Shown here: positions 1 through 9,441 of the stretch, piece after piece
How the letters are laid out: every line of letters begins with the position of its first letter
How positions within the stretch are numbered: position 1 is the first letter of the stretch
DNA from: Ruminococcaceae bacterium UBA1404
Lineage (GTDB): Bacteria; Bacillota; Clostridia; Oscillospirales; Ruminococcaceae
NCBI GenBank assembly: GCA_002305075.1
Contig: DBQC01000017.1
Location: 1-64,000 of the forward strand
Direction of reading: 5' to 3'
DNA length: 64,000 nt
Notes under the pieces: model-generated
The model's database searches: none
What the model was told of the DNA's origin: nothing
What the model saw: only the letters and a program-made list of their open reading frames with translations
Position numbers and translations under genes: made by a program

Positions 1-1292
1 ATGGGCTCGCCCCAGTAGCGCTGGCGGGAGAACACCCAGTCGCGCAGTTTATAGTTGACCTTTTTGCAGGCTTTGCCCTGGGCTTCGAGAAGGCTTACAA
101 TTTTCTCCTTAGCTTCCTCCACCGACAGGCCGTTGAGGATGTCCGAATTGACCATGACGCCGGTTTCGCAATCGGTGTGGGCGCAGACGGTTACATCGCC
201 GCCGCTGACCACCTCCACAATGGGCAGGCCGAATTTGGTGGCAAAGTCCCAGTCCCGCTGGTCGTGGCCGGGCACGGCCATAATCACGCCGGTGCCGTAG
301 CTCATAAGCACATAATCGGAGGTATAGATGGGAATTTTAGCGCCGTTGACGGGATTGATGCCCCATACCCCCTCGATGGGCACACCGGTTTTGTCCTTTT
401 GCATCTCGGCCCGCTCAAAGTCGTTCTTGCGGGCGGCCTCGGCACGGTAGGCCGCAATGTCGGCCATGTTGGTGATGAGGGGCTCCCAGCTGTCGATGAG
501 CGGATGCTCGGGGGAGATAACCATGTAGGTGGCGCCGTAGAGCGTGTCCGGCCGGGTGGTGAACACCGTGAGATTGTCGCCGGCGGTAGTCTCGAACAGC
601 ACCTCGGCCCCCTCGGAGCGGCCAATCCAGTTCTGCTGGGAGAGGCGCACCCGCTCGGGGTAGTCTACCTCGTCGAGGTCGTCGAGCAGCCGCTGGGCAT
701 ACTGGGTGATGCCCAAAGTCCACTGGTTCTTTACCTTTTGAACAACTTCGCCGTGGCAGCGCTCACAACCGCCGTCCACAACCTCTTCGTTGGCCAGCAC
801 CACTTTACAGCTGGTGCACCAGTTGACCGAGGCCTCCTTTTTATAGGCCAGTCCCCTCTTAAACATTTGAAGGAAAATCCACTGGGTCCACTTATAGTAG
901 CCTGGGTCGGTGGTATCCACCGCCCTGTCCCAGTCAAAGGAGAGCCCTAAGCTGCGCAGCTGGCTCTCAAAGCGGGCCACATTGTCCCGGGTGACCACCT
1001 CGGGGTGAATGTGGTGCAAGATGGCGTAGTTTTCGGTGGGCAGGCCAAAGGCGTCCCAACCCATGGGGTAGAGCACATTGTAGCCTTGCAGTCGGCGCTT
1101 GCGCGCCACGGTGTCCAGCGCCGTGTAAGACCGGGGGTGCCCCACATGGAGCCCTGCACCCGAGGGGTAGGGAAACTCTACCAGCGCATAGTATTTGGGG
1201 CGAGTGTAGTTGTTATGGGCGGCAAAACACTTTTTCTCGTCCCAAATGGTCTGCCACTTTTTTTCTATGGTTTTAAAGTCGTACTTTTTCAT
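1..1292 (-). CDS. leuS: Leucyl-tRNA synthetase, N-terminal part (cut by window edge)
   Basis: Class I aminoacyl-tRNA synthetase that charges tRNA-Leu in the cytoplasm. About 430 codons are present; the C-terminal half lies beyond position 1. The start ATG (1290-1292) follows an AGGAGG site at 1301-1306. The N-terminus reads KKYDF..IE..WQ and is followed by PYPSGAGLHVGHPRSYTA, which contains the HIGH-type ATP site (HVGH). A zinc-type C..C...C..C segment and part of the CP1 editing domain (TTRPDTLYGATYMV) are also visible. It lies 43 bp downstream of rsfS and ends the visible operon. Identity is certain; only completeness is limited. Confidence 0.97.
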   Translation of the reverse strand, partial: MKKYDFKTIEKKWQTIWDEKKCFAAHNNYTRPKYYALVEFPYPSGAGLHVGHPRSYTALDTVARKRRLQGYNVLYPMGWDAFGLPTENYAILHHIHPEVVTRDNVARFESQLRSLGLSFDWDRAVDTTDPGYYKWTQWIFLQMFKRGLAYKKEASVNWCTSCKVVLANEEVVDGGCERCHGEVVQKVKNQWTLGITQYAQRLLDDLDEVDYPERVRLSQQNWIGRSEGAEVLFETTAGDNLTVFTTRPDTLYGATYMVISPEHPLIDSWEPLITNMADIAAYRAEAARKNDFERAEMQKDKTGVPIEGVWGINPVNGAKIPIYTSDYVLMSYGTGVIMAVPGHDQRDWDFATKFGLPIVEVVSGGDVTVCAHTDCETGVMVNSDILNGLSVEEAKEKIVSLLEAQGKACKKVNYKLRDWVFSRQRYWGEP

Positions 1293-1335
1293 ATCTATGT
1301 CCTCCTATAAGCCCACAAAGTATGTGCCAAACCGG

Positions 1336-1680
1336 TTACAGTCCGATATCCAGCTCAACTGCGTCGGCCCATAGTCGCTCCAGCCCATAAAACTCACGGG
1401 TATCCTTTAAAAAGATGTGCACCACCACATCGTTGTAGTCCAGCAGTATCCAAGCCGCCGAGCGGTAGCCCTCCCTGCGGCGGGGCTCCTCCCCCACAGC
1501 CGAAAGCTTTTTGTCCACCTCGTCGCATAGGGTTTTAACCTGGGGCACCGATGTGCCCGAGGCGATGACGAAGTAATCCCCAATGCTGGTGAGCTTGCCG
1601 ATGTCAAGCACTTTGATATCCTGGGCCTTTTTTTCATCGAGGCATTTGGCGATGAGTATGGCCTTTTCCTTTGCCGTCAT
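1336..1680 (-). CDS. rsfS: Ribosomal silencing factor RsfS
   Basis: The 114-residue protein is the usual length for RsfS/Iojap. This family binds ribosomal protein L14 on the 50S subunit and blocks subunit joining when nutrients are scarce. Recognisable features are SIGDYFVIASG near residue 31 and the C-terminal run of WILLDYNDVVVHIF followed by REFYGLERLWADA. The ATG is preceded by AGGAGG. A gap of about 100 bp separates it from the upstream LCP gene, and leuS follows after 43 bp. Placement close to nadD/yqeK is typical of Firmicutes. Confidence 0.95.
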   Translation of the reverse strand: MTAKEKAILIAKCLDEKKAQDIKVLDIGKLTSIGDYFVIASGTSVPQVKTLCDEVDKKLSAVGEEPRRREGYRSAAWILLDYNDVVVHIFLKDTREFYGLERLWADAVELDIGL

Positions 1681-1782
1681 AAGACGCCTCCTGTGGGTTA
1701 TTTGGCCGCCCGGATGGGGGCCAGCTTTTATCTGAAAGGCCGACGGCCCTCTAAGCGGGGCCGAACGACCGGGTGCGCAAAA

Positions 1783-2799
1783 TTAATAGTCAGGCCACTT
1801 AGGCGGCTCGAACAGGTCCTCGATAAGGATAGGGTCGAGCTCGGCCTCAGGCGGCGGGGCCTCGGGGGCGGGTAGGGCCACCGAGCCGGGGGGAACATCA
1901 AAGTGCTGCTCGAGCAGCTTGGCAAGGCCGGGGTTATGCGCCACAAACACCGCATACTCCCCCTGCATGGCAAAGCGGCCTAAGGGTGCTGTTAGCGGGG
2001 TGATGTCGGCCTCGGTAAGGGAGGTGACCACCGGCAGCAGCGAAAGGGCGGTGGAGAGGGGCAGGTCGGTGTGTAGCCGGGGATAATACTTGGCCGCAAG
2101 GGGCAGCAGCGTGGCCATGTCCTTATCTTTGGCCGTATTAAGCGCCGCAGACAAAAACATAAGCTGGGCCCTCATACGGCCCAGATCGCCATCCATGTAG
2201 CCCACGCGAGCCCGCACCAGCCACTCGGCCTGTTGGCCGTTCAGTCGCTGTGGGCCGGCGGGCAGGGTTTTGCCCGGTGCAAAGGTGACGGCTTCGGGCA
2301 GATCGACCTCCACGCCGCCGAGGTCGTCCACTCCCTGCCGCAGGGTTTGGAGGTCGATAAGCAGGTAGTAGTCAGCAACAAGACCCATCTGGCGGCTCAG
2401 CACCTGCCGCAGGGCGGCCACTCCCCGCTCTAAGCTGCCCTTATAGGCATAAACCGCATTGAGCTTGCCGGTGACGCCCCCCGCCTCTCCCACATAGAGA
2501 TCGCGGGGCAGCTGGAGCAGTACGGCCTTGTGAGCGAGGTTATCAAGACGGGCCAGCATGATGACATCGGTGAGCTGGGCTTCGGTGTCCAGCCCGAGGA
2601 TAAGCAGTGTAAAACCCTCGCCGGTGTACGAGGGAATCGGCGCCTGCTCGCCGCCGGGGGCGGTAAGAGCCGAGGCCCGAGGCTCTGCGGGAGCCTGATG
2701 CTCGGCACGGCGCCGGTGGGCATAAACCGACAGCGTAAGACTGACTGCAAAGAGCAGCGCCGTGGGCAGCAGCCATTTTTGGGGGTTGAAGCCGGGCAT
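1783..2799 (-). CDS. LytR-CpsA-Psr (LCP) family cell-wall glycopolymer ligase
   Basis: This is a membrane-anchored enzyme of about 338 residues. A short N-terminus is followed by one hydrophobic anchor (about residues 10-25) and an extracellular LCP domain. The domain begins LLILGLDTEAQLTDVIMLARLD and continues with LLQLPRDLYV, a KLNAVYAYKG-type segment and DYYLLIDLQ...VDDLGGVEVD. LCP proteins transfer teichoic acids or other glycopolymers from a lipid carrier onto peptidoglycan. The frame could also open at a TTG at 2808, three bases after the upstream stop. I prefer the ATG at 2799, which has GAGAG nine bases upstream. The arginines and aspartates expected for pyrophosphate and Mg binding appear to be kept. 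Confidence 0.88.
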   Translation of the reverse strand: MPGFNPQKWLLPTALLFAVSLTLSVYAHRRRAEHQAPAEPRASALTAPGGEQAPIPSYTGEGFTLLILGLDTEAQLTDVIMLARLDNLAHKAVLLQLPRDLYVGEAGGVTGKLNAVYAYKGSLERGVAALRQVLSRQMGLVADYYLLIDLQTLRQGVDDLGGVEVDLPEAVTFAPGKTLPAGPQRLNGQQAEWLVRARVGYMDGDLGRMRAQLMFLSAALNTAKDKDMATLLPLAAKYYPRLHTDLPLSTALSLLPVVTSLTEADITPLTAPLGRFAMQGEYAVFVAHNPGLAKLLEQHFDVPPGSVALPAPEAPPPEAELDPILIEDLFEPPKWPDY

Positions 2800-2811
2800 A
2801 TAGACCAACTC

Positions 2812-3954
2812 TCAGGCTAAATAATAGGCAAAGGCCTGCCTGGTTTGTTCGCACACCTCTTTAAGGCTGCCCCTAAAATAGCTCAGGGCGTAAACCATGC
2901 CCTCTTGCAGGGATCTGTCGGAAAGTGCCCGTAGCACCTCCACATCGGGGTAGTGGCGATCTTGGGAGGTGAGGTCGGCAAGATAGAGAACCATCTCGAT
3001 ATCGGTCATGGCGGCCCGGGCAGTGGTGTGGAACCTGACCGCGTTTAGTATAGGCCTGCTGCGGATATTTAATGCGTCAGGCAACATGGCAGCCGCCGTA
3101 TAGCCATGCCATATCTGCGGCTGGGAGAGAAAGGTTTTGTCGCACATTGTAGCAGAATTTTCAATAATTTGCAACTGGCGCTGGTAAGGCATCTCTTTAC
3201 AGAGGTCGTGGAGTAGCCCTGCCACCCGGCAGAGATTTTGTCTGACACCATGGCGAGCCGCCAGTTCCACGGCCCGATCGGCCACATTCAGCGAGTGCTC
3301 AAAGCGCCGGGGCGAGAGCATCTGCCGGGCAAGCGCCTCATAGGCTGCGTAATCCCAAGGGTAGGCATCAGCATCCTGCCCGTAGAGACCGTTTTGGGCA
3401 ATGTAATCGGCCACTTCATCGGGTAGCGCCTCGGTTTGGCCCGCCCGCACCTGCGTAGAGGAGGCGGTATAAGCCCGCTCGGCACAGACCTGCACCTGCC
3501 ATCCGGCCTTGGTCAAGTGCTCCCCGTGAGCCATAAGTTGCGAGAGCTCCCCCGGCTCTCGGGGCATGGTGAGCACGGTGACCAGCTGCCGGATTTCCTC
3601 GGCCCGGTGCCAGCTTTCCAGCGTATAGAACATATCGCTGCCCATGATGAGGTAGAGTGCATCCTCCGGGTGGAGCGTGCGCAGGGCAAGCAGGGTGTCC
3701 AGCGTGTAGCTCTTGCCCGTTCGCTGCATCTCAATCCGGCTGATTTGGGCCAGTTCGCAGTCGGCAAAGGCCAGCTCCAGCATGGCGATGCGGTGGGCGT
3801 TGTCGGGCATATCATCCGCCTGTTTGTGCGGGGGGGTGCCGGTGGGAACAATCAGCAGCTTATCGAGCGCCGCGCTCCGGGCGCAGCACTGCGCAAGGCG
3901 CACATGACCCCGGTGCACCGGGTTAAAAGTCCCCCCCAATATACCGATTTTCAT
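2812..3954 (-). CDS. nadD-yqeK: Fused nicotinate-nucleotide adenylyltransferase (NadD) and YqeK HD-domain Ap4A hydrolase
   Basis: A 380-residue, two-domain protein. Residues 1-190 are NadD, which makes NaAD in NAD synthesis: GGTFNPVHRGH at 7-17 is the nucleotidyl-transferase motif and SSTQVRAG near 165-172 is the ISSTxIR-type motif. Residues from about 205 to 380 are the YqeK HD phosphohydrolase, known for symmetric Ap4A cleavage. Candidate metal ligands are H220, H249-D250, H283, H309 and D327. In many Firmicutes the two are adjacent separate genes; here there is no stop or internal start region between them. The gene follows yhbY by 30 bp and the next reading frame starts within a few bases of its TGA. 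Confidence 0.95.
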   Translation of the reverse strand: MKIGILGGTFNPVHRGHVRLAQCCARSAALDKLLIVPTGTPPHKQADDMPDNAHRIAMLELAFADCELAQISRIEMQRTGKSYTLDTLLALRTLHPEDALYLIMGSDMFYTLESWHRAEEIRQLVTVLTMPREPGELSQLMAHGEHLTKAGWQVQVCAERAYTASSTQVRAGQTEALPDEVADYIAQNGLYGQDADAYPWDYAAYEALARQMLSPRRFEHSLNVADRAVELAARHGVRQNLCRVAGLLHDLCKEMPYQRQLQIIENSATMCDKTFLSQPQIWHGYTAAAMLPDALNIRSRPILNAVRFHTTARAAMTDIEMVLYLADLTSQDRHYPDVEVLRALSDRSLQEGMVYALSYFRGSLKEVCEQTRQAFAYYLA

Positions 3955-3984
3955 GGCTGGCCGGCCCTCCTTTTGGGATGATGC

Positions 3985-4275
3985 TTAGAGTACGATGACC
4001 GGTTTTTTGGGGTTGGCGCGATAGAGCACAAACCGGGTTCCAATCACCTGCACCACGGCGGCACCGGTGGCCTCGGCCAGTGTGTTGGCGGCCTCCTTGG
4101 CGGTTAGCATAGAATTGCCCAGCACCCGCAGCTTGATAAGCTCCCGGGCGGTGAGCGCCTCCTCCACAAGGCGAACTACATCGGCATCAATCTCTCCCTT
4201 GCCGATTTGGCCGATGGTGTCGATGCTGTTGGCCATGGCCCGCAGTGCGGCCCGCTGTTTGCTTGTAAGCTCCAT
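3985..4275 (-). CDS. yhbY: Ribosome assembly RNA-binding protein YhbY (CRM domain)
   Basis: A 96-residue protein made of a single CRS1-YhbY domain, which binds pre-50S rRNA. Family signs are the opening LTSKQRAALRAMA, the GxxG-like loop in QIGKGEID, ELIKLRVLGN in the middle, and the closing VVQVIGTRFVLYR. Start at ATG 4275, preceded by AAGGAGA. It sits between rdgB and the nadD-yqeK fusion, a common Clostridia arrangement. Confidence 0.94.
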   Translation of the reverse strand: MELTSKQRAALRAMANSIDTIGQIGKGEIDADVVRLVEEALTARELIKLRVLGNSMLTAKEAANTLAEATGAAVVQVIGTRFVLYRANPKKPVIVL

Positions 4276-4308
4276 AGTTTTCTCCTTAAAAGGGCTGTGT
4301 TGCCCCGA

Positions 4309-4902
4309 TTATTTCTGCAGTATCCGGGGTAAAGCGGCCACAAAGGCCCTGAGCGCCTTTCCCCGATGGCTAATTTTGTCCTTTTCATCGGCCGAGAGCT
4401 CAGCAAAACTCCGACCCTCTACATAGAAGATGGGATCGTAACCAAAGCCACCGCTGCCGGCATCCCGGTGGCCAATAACCCCTTCACAAGCCTCCTCAAA
4501 GGAGTGACAGCACCCGTGGGCATCAATAAAGGCCAAAGCGGCCACAAATCGGGCGGTGCGCTGGGGGTCGGGGCAGTTTTGCATTTCGGTCAGAATTCCG
4601 GCCCGCTTCTGGTCGTAGTCGGTCTCCTCGCCGAGATAGCGAGCCGAATAGACTCCCGGCCTGCCGCCTAAAAAGTCGATGCAAAGCCCCGAGTCGTCGG
4701 CGATGGCGGGCAGTCCGATGGCGGCGTGGACAGCTCGGGCTTTAAGCTCGGCGTTCTCGCTAAAGCTCTCACCCTCCTCGGCAATATCGCCCTTAAAGCC
4801 GGCTTCGGCCATAGAGAGCACGCTAAGGCCAAAGGGCTCTAAAATACGGCGGAACTCTATAAGCTTGCCCGGGTTGTGGCTGGCAACAACAATGGTCTGC
4901 AC
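4309..4902 (-). CDS. rdgB: XTP/dITP pyrophosphatase (RdgB/HAM1 family)
   Basis: The enzyme hydrolyses non-canonical purine triphosphates such as dITP and XTP to monophosphates, keeping them out of DNA and RNA. The 197-residue protein shows every family block: ASHNPGK near the N-terminus, SENAELKARA, ADDSGL, PGVYSARY, GFGYDPIF and SHRGKAL at the C-terminus. It starts 26 bp after ftsY ends and lies 33 bp before yhbY, so it is probably co-transcribed with both. Confidence 0.96.
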   Translation of the reverse strand: MQTIVVASHNPGKLIEFRRILEPFGLSVLSMAEAGFKGDIAEEGESFSENAELKARAVHAAIGLPAIADDSGLCIDFLGGRPGVYSARYLGEETDYDQKRAGILTEMQNCPDPQRTARFVAALAFIDAHGCCHSFEEACEGVIGHRDAGSGGFGYDPIFYVEGRSFAELSADEKDKISHRGKALRAFVAALPRILQK

Positions 4903-4928
4903 GGCAGTGCGCCCCTTTCGGTTTTGGA

Positions 4929-5807
4929 TTAAAACAGCGCCTCGGCAAAGGCGGCAGGGTCGAAGGGCAGCAGATCGTCCATATGTTCGCCCACACCCAC
5001 ATAGCGCACGGGAATGCCCACCTCGTTCATAATGGCCAGCACCACGCCACCCTTGGCCGTGCCGTCCAGTTTGGTGAGCACAAGGCCGGTGATGCCGGCG
5101 GCCGCCCCAAACTCCCGGGCCTGATTGACGGCGTTTTGACCGGTGGTGGCGTCCACCACGAGGTAGACCTCGGGGGTAGAGCCGGGCAGCTCCCGGTCGA
5201 TAACCCGGCGGATTTTGGCAAGCTCGTCCATAAGATTCTTCTTATTGTGGAGTCGGCCGGCCGTGTCACAGATGACCACATCGGTTCCCCGGGCCTTGGC
5301 GGCCGAAATGGCGTCGTGCACCACGGCGGCGGGGTCGGACCCTTGGGCGTGGCTCACAAGCTCGGCGCCCGAGCGCTGAGCCCATATCTCCAACTGCTCC
5401 ACCGCCGCCGCACGGAAGGTGTCGGCCGCAGCCAGCAGTACCGACTTATCCTGAGTGCGGTACATATGGGAAAGCTTGCCGATGGTGGTGGTTTTGCCTA
5501 CGCCATTTACGCCAATAACCAGCAAAATGTGGGGCTTTTGTGTTGCTTGGGGGGCGGGCGGGGCGGTCAGCATCTCGCCCACCAGCTCGCGCAGCAGCAG
5601 ACGCAGCGTCTCGATGTCCGCAGCGCCCCGTTCCCGAGCCCGGCGACGAAGCTGTTCCACCAACTTGAGCGCCGTGTTCATGCCCACATCCGAAAGAATG
5701 AGCTCCTCCTCAAGCTGGTCGTAGAGTGCGTCATCTATTTTAGAAAACACGCCGCCGAACACGCCGAGCTTTTTTACACTTTGGCCTAACTTATCAAACA
5801 AAGACAT
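4929..5807 (-). CDS. ftsY: Signal recognition particle receptor FtsY
   Basis: This SRP-type GTPase receives ribosome-nascent-chain/SRP complexes at the membrane. The 292-residue protein has the N domain directly at its start and lacks the long acidic A domain seen in E. coli. The G domain shows GVNGVGKTT at 99-107, DTFRAAAVEQL, DTAGRLHNK and LTKLDGTAKGG. It starts 13 bp after smc ends. In Bacillus smc-ftsY is followed by ylxM-ffh; here rdgB follows instead. Confidence 0.97.
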   Translation of the reverse strand: MSLFDKLGQSVKKLGVFGGVFSKIDDALYDQLEEELILSDVGMNTALKLVEQLRRRARERGAADIETLRLLLRELVGEMLTAPPAPQATQKPHILLVIGVNGVGKTTTIGKLSHMYRTQDKSVLLAAADTFRAAAVEQLEIWAQRSGAELVSHAQGSDPAAVVHDAISAAKARGTDVVICDTAGRLHNKKNLMDELAKIRRVIDRELPGSTPEVYLVVDATTGQNAVNQAREFGAAAGITGLVLTKLDGTAKGGVVLAIMNEVGIPVRYVGVGEHMDDLLPFDPAAFAEALF

Positions 5808-5820
5808 GCTTTGCCCTCCT

Positions 5821-8800
5821 TTAGACTTGAACCGTTTGGGGCTTTAGGGCGGTGAGCTCCTGTGCCTCGCTGAGACTTAGGCGCAGCAGCTTGGAGACGC
5901 CCTCCTCCTGCATGGCAACACCGTAGAGCACATCGGCCTCCTCCATGGTGCCCCGGCGGTGGGTGATGAGGATAAACTGGGTATCGTGGGTGAATTTGCG
6001 CAGATAAGCCGCAAACTTATTGACATTCACCTCATCGAGGGCGGCCTCAATCTCGTCGAACAGGCAGAAGGGTGCAGGGTTGACTTTGAGAATGGCCAGA
6101 AATATAGCTATGGCCACAAAAGCCTGTTCGCCGCCGGACAGAGCCGACAGGTTTTTGATAAGCTTGCCCGGTGGCTGCACCTCTATTTCGATGCCGCTCT
6201 CTAAAATGTCGCTGGGGTCGGTGAGGGCGAGTCGGGCTTTGCCGCCGTCGAACAGATCCACAAAGATGCGGGAGAAGTGTTCGCCGATTTGGGCGAACTT
6301 CTCCGAGAACAGCTCGCGCATATCCCGGCTTAAGTCACCAATCAGGCGGGTGAGCTCCCGGCGGGACTTTTCCACATCGGCCATTTGGGCGCTTAAAAAG
6401 CTGTGGCGCTCGCTGAGGGCCCGATAGGCCTCGATGGCCCCTAGGTTGACATGGCCCAGCGCTCGGATGCGGCTGCGCAAATCTGCAAGCCGGCGGTTGT
6501 CGGCGCTGCGATTTTCCACCGGTTGGGCCAGAGCCTCGGCGTCGGTCAGGGTCATCTCGTAGCTCTCCCAGAGCTTGGCTATAATCTGGGTTTTCTGGTC
6601 GGCCAGGGCATCTCGGCGCTCCTGACTGTGGCTTAGGCGGCGGATAAGGCCCTCTTTGTCGCTAAGCAGGCTGCGCTCTTTTTCCCGCAGCTCGGTGGCC
6701 TTGCTCTCGCAGGCGCTCTGGCGCTCAAACAGTTCGGTAATCCGGGACTGGGCCTCGGCCGAAGCGGCCCGGACATCCGTTTGGGCGGCTGTGAGCTCTG
6801 TGCGGGTATGGTCTAAGCGGCGGTTTTCCTCCTCGAGGGAGGCGATGCGCCGGGAAAGCTCCTCCTGACGGCTCTCGCCGGAGGACAGCGCCTGCTCGAT
6901 GCGTGCAATGGCCTCCTCGGCCGTTTCGACCTGACTGCGGGCGATGGCCAGAGCGGCACTCTGGCTGCTGATGCGTCCCGAGGTGGCCATATGGCGGGCG
7001 TTTAGCGCATCGCGCAGATTGGACAGCGTCTCGATTTGCTGCTGCACCGCCTCGAGCTGGGCATCGCTCTTGGCCACGAGCTGACTGTCGGTGGCGCTGA
7101 CGCTTTTGAGCTGGTCCACCCGGTCGGCCTGCTCCTGCTGCTCCTTTTGCGCGGCGGCAAGGGACTGCTGGGCCATGCCAAGACTGCGGCGGTATTGCTC
7201 AAGCTCGGCCTCGGCCCGGATGAGGTCGCCGGATAGGCTACGGATGTCGGCATCGATGTCGGTGAGGGCGGTGTCTAATTCCGCAAGCTCCCTGCGGCTC
7301 TCGTCGAGTGCACCCTGCGAGGCTTTAAGCTGCTCGGTGAGGGCATCGGCCTCAGCTAGGAGGGTCTCTATCTCCCCTGCTCGGCTAAAAATGCCTGTGC
7401 TGCGGGCTAGGTAGCCGCCGGTGTAGGAGCCGCCGGCGTTGATAACCTGACCGTCTAAGGTGACCACCCGCTGGCGGTATCCGCTCTTTTTGGCCATGGC
7501 CTGCGCGCTGTCCAGATTTTCGGCCACCACAACCCGGCCCAACAGCTGGGCCACAATACCGGCGTAGGCACTGTCGCATTCCACAAGCTGGCTGGCCACT
7601 CCTACAAAGCCGGGCATACGGGCAAAGTCGGCAGCGTCCATCACCCGGCCCTTAACTGAGGTCAGCGGCAAGAAGGTGGCACGGCCCACCTTGGCTCCGG
7701 TGAGCATACCGATGGCCCGCTTGGCCACCGTCTCGTCCTCCACCACTAAGTTGCCGGTGGCGGCACCGAGGGCCACCTCTAGAGCAATGGCGTAGCGATC
7801 GGGCACGGTGATAAGGGATGAAATAGGCCCGTGTACCCCCGACAGCAGTCCCCGCTGCTGCTGGGTCATGATGTATTTTACCCCCGGGGCAAAGCCCTCG
7901 AGGTTTTTTTGCATATCGGTGAGCAGCCCGGCCCGCTGGCGCTTTTGGGCGGCTTCGCCCTCGATGCGGCGGTGTTCGGCTTCAAGCTTCTCCCGCCGTG
8001 CAAGGCGGCCCTGACGCTTGAGCAGATAGCCTTTTTTGGCGTTCTCAAGGCCGGAAAGTTCCTCTCTATCCTCGGCGATTTCCTTCTCGAGGGCAGCCAT
8101 ATCGCGGGATAGCTGGGACAGGGCTGCCTCTCGCTCCCGGATGATCTGGCCCAAGGTTTCGATGCGGTGGGTGGACTCGTCGATGATGGCTGTGGTGGCC
8201 GAGGCCGCCCGCCGCTTGGTCTCGATAATTTCAAACAGTCCCGAGCGGCGCAGGCGCAAAGCGTCCAGCTCGGCGGCGTTTTGTTGCTGTTCTTTAAGTA
8301 GCGCATCCAGCTCGGCCTCGATCTCGGTGAGGGCGGCGGCAATCGCATCCCGCTCGGCCTCCCGATCGCTCAAAAGAGCCCGAGCCTCAGCCAGCTCGGC
8401 CTCGGCCTCGGCGCGGCCCTCTCGTCCAAGACGCAGCGCCGCCTCGGCCTCTGCAATGGATCGCTCGTTGTGGCGCCGGTCATTCTCGAGCACGGCGCAT
8501 TGAGCCTCGAGGGCGGACAGGCGCTCGGCGGCTTCGGCCATGCGGGTGCGGTTCTGCTCAATTTCCAACTGCACGGCTCTAAGCTCGGCGGCGTTTTGCT
8601 CCTCGGACTGCCCTAAAGCCTCAAGTGTCCGCTCTGAATCCTCTATGAGGCGGGTGGTGGAGAACACAGCCTCGTCCAGATCGGCAAGCTGGGCCGCCAT
8701 GGTGGACAGGCTGTCCACCCAGATGGAGACCTCGAGCACCTTTTGAGCCTCGGACAGCCGCAAAAACTCGTTGGCCTTGCGGCTTTCCTCCTCAAGGGGA

Positions 8801-9408
8801 GCCAGCTGGCTCTCAATTTCGGCAAAGATGTCCCGCAGGCGCAGCATATTTTCCTCGGCCTGCATAAGCCGGCGCTCGGCCTCGGCCTTGCGGTAGCGAA
8901 ACTTGCTGATGCCGGCGGCCTCGTCGAAAATCTCCCGCCTGTCCCGGCTCTTGGCCGAAATGAGGTCGGCAATGCGGCCCTGACCCACCATGGAGTAGCC
9001 GTCCCGGCCAAGGCCGGTGTCCATAAGCAGCTCGTGGATGTCCTTCAGGCGCACGGCGGCACCATTAATGCGGTATTCGCTCTCGCCGCTGCGGTAGAGA
9101 CGCCGGGTAATGGACACAAGGTCGCTATCGCAGGCAAACTGGCGGTCAGCGTTGTCTAGGGTGACCGTGACGCTGGCATAACCCATGGCCTTGCGCAGCT
9201 GGGTGCCACCAAAGATAACATCCTCCATTTTGCCGCCCCGCAAGCTCTTGACCGACTGCTCGCCAAACACCCACTTAACCGCATCGGAGATGTTGCTTTT
9301 ACCGCTGCCGTTGGGTCCAACTACAGCGGTGATGTCGGAATCGAATGTGAGGGTGGTTTTATCTGGAAAGGACTTAAAGCCCTGAAGCTCGATGGATTTT
9401 AGTTGCAT
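5821..9408 (-). CDS. smc: Chromosome partition protein Smc
   Basis: A condensin ATPase of 1195 residues, the usual length. Order of parts: Walker A GPNGSGKSN at 31-39; a first long coiled coil to about residue 510; a hinge near 520-670 (contains ALGAATGNLVVED and VINAGGSYTGG); a second coiled coil; then the C-terminal signature LSGGEQAFVAIA and Walker B FCLFDEIEAALDE. The signature has QAF where KAL is common. Partners ScpA and ScpB are not in this window. The gene lies between rnc and ftsY, the conserved Firmicutes order. Confidence 0.97.
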   Translation of the reverse strand: MQLKSIELQGFKSFPDKTTLTFDSDITAVVGPNGSGKSNISDAVKWVFGEQSVKSLRGGKMEDVIFGGTQLRKAMGYASVTVTLDNADRQFACDSDLVSITRRLYRSGESEYRINGAAVRLKDIHELLMDTGLGRDGYSMVGQGRIADLISAKSRDRREIFDEAAGISKFRYRKAEAERRLMQAEENMLRLRDIFAEIESQLAPLEEESRKANEFLRLSEAQKVLEVSIWVDSLSTMAAQLADLDEAVFSTTRLIEDSERTLEALGQSEEQNAAELRAVQLEIEQNRTRMAEAAERLSALEAQCAVLENDRRHNERSIAEAEAALRLGREGRAEAEAELAEARALLSDREAERDAIAAALTEIEAELDALLKEQQQNAAELDALRLRRSGLFEIIETKRRAASATTAIIDESTHRIETLGQIIREREAALSQLSRDMAALEKEIAEDREELSGLENAKKGYLLKRQGRLARREKLEAEHRRIEGEAAQKRQRAGLLTDMQKNLEGFAPGVKYIMTQQQRGLLSGVHGPISSLITVPDRYAIALEVALGAATGNLVVEDETVAKRAIGMLTGAKVGRATFLPLTSVKGRVMDAADFARMPGFVGVASQLVECDSAYAGIVAQLLGRVVVAENLDSAQAMAKKSGYRQRVVTLDGQVINAGGSYTGGYLARSTGIFSRAGEIETLLAEADALTEQLKASQGALDESRRELAELDTALTDIDADIRSLSGDLIRAEAELEQYRRSLGMAQQSLAAAQKEQQEQADRVDQLKSVSATDSQLVAKSDAQLEAVQQQIETLSNLRDALNARHMATSGRISSQSAALAIARSQVETAEEAIARIEQALSSGESRQEELSRRIASLEEENRRLDHTRTELTAAQTDVRAASAEAQSRITELFERQSACESKATELREKERSLLSDKEGLIRRLSHSQERRDALADQKTQIIAKLWESYEMTLTDAEALAQPVENRSADNRRLADLRSRIRALGHVNLGAIEAYRALSERHSFLSAQMADVEKSRRELTRLIGDLSRDMRELFSEKFAQIGEHFSRIFVDLFDGGKARLALTDPSDILESGIEIEVQPPGKLIKNLSALSGGEQAFVAIAIFLAILKVNPAPFCLFDEIEAALDEVNVNKFAAYLRKFTHDTQFILITHRRGTMEEADVLYGVAMQEEGVSKLLRLSLSEAQELTALKPQTVQV

Positions 9409-9441
9409 AACCCCACCTCCCTTTTATAGATACGGCACCGG

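Noticed and set aside
177..950. Long plus-strand open frame opposite leuS
   Set aside because: Mirror of the highly coding minus-strand leuS frame in G+C-rich DNA; low-complexity His/Gly-rich product, no ribosome site.
1742..1763. GC-rich hairpin between the LCP gene and rsfS
   Set aside because: No adequate T-run on the minus strand; not called a terminator.
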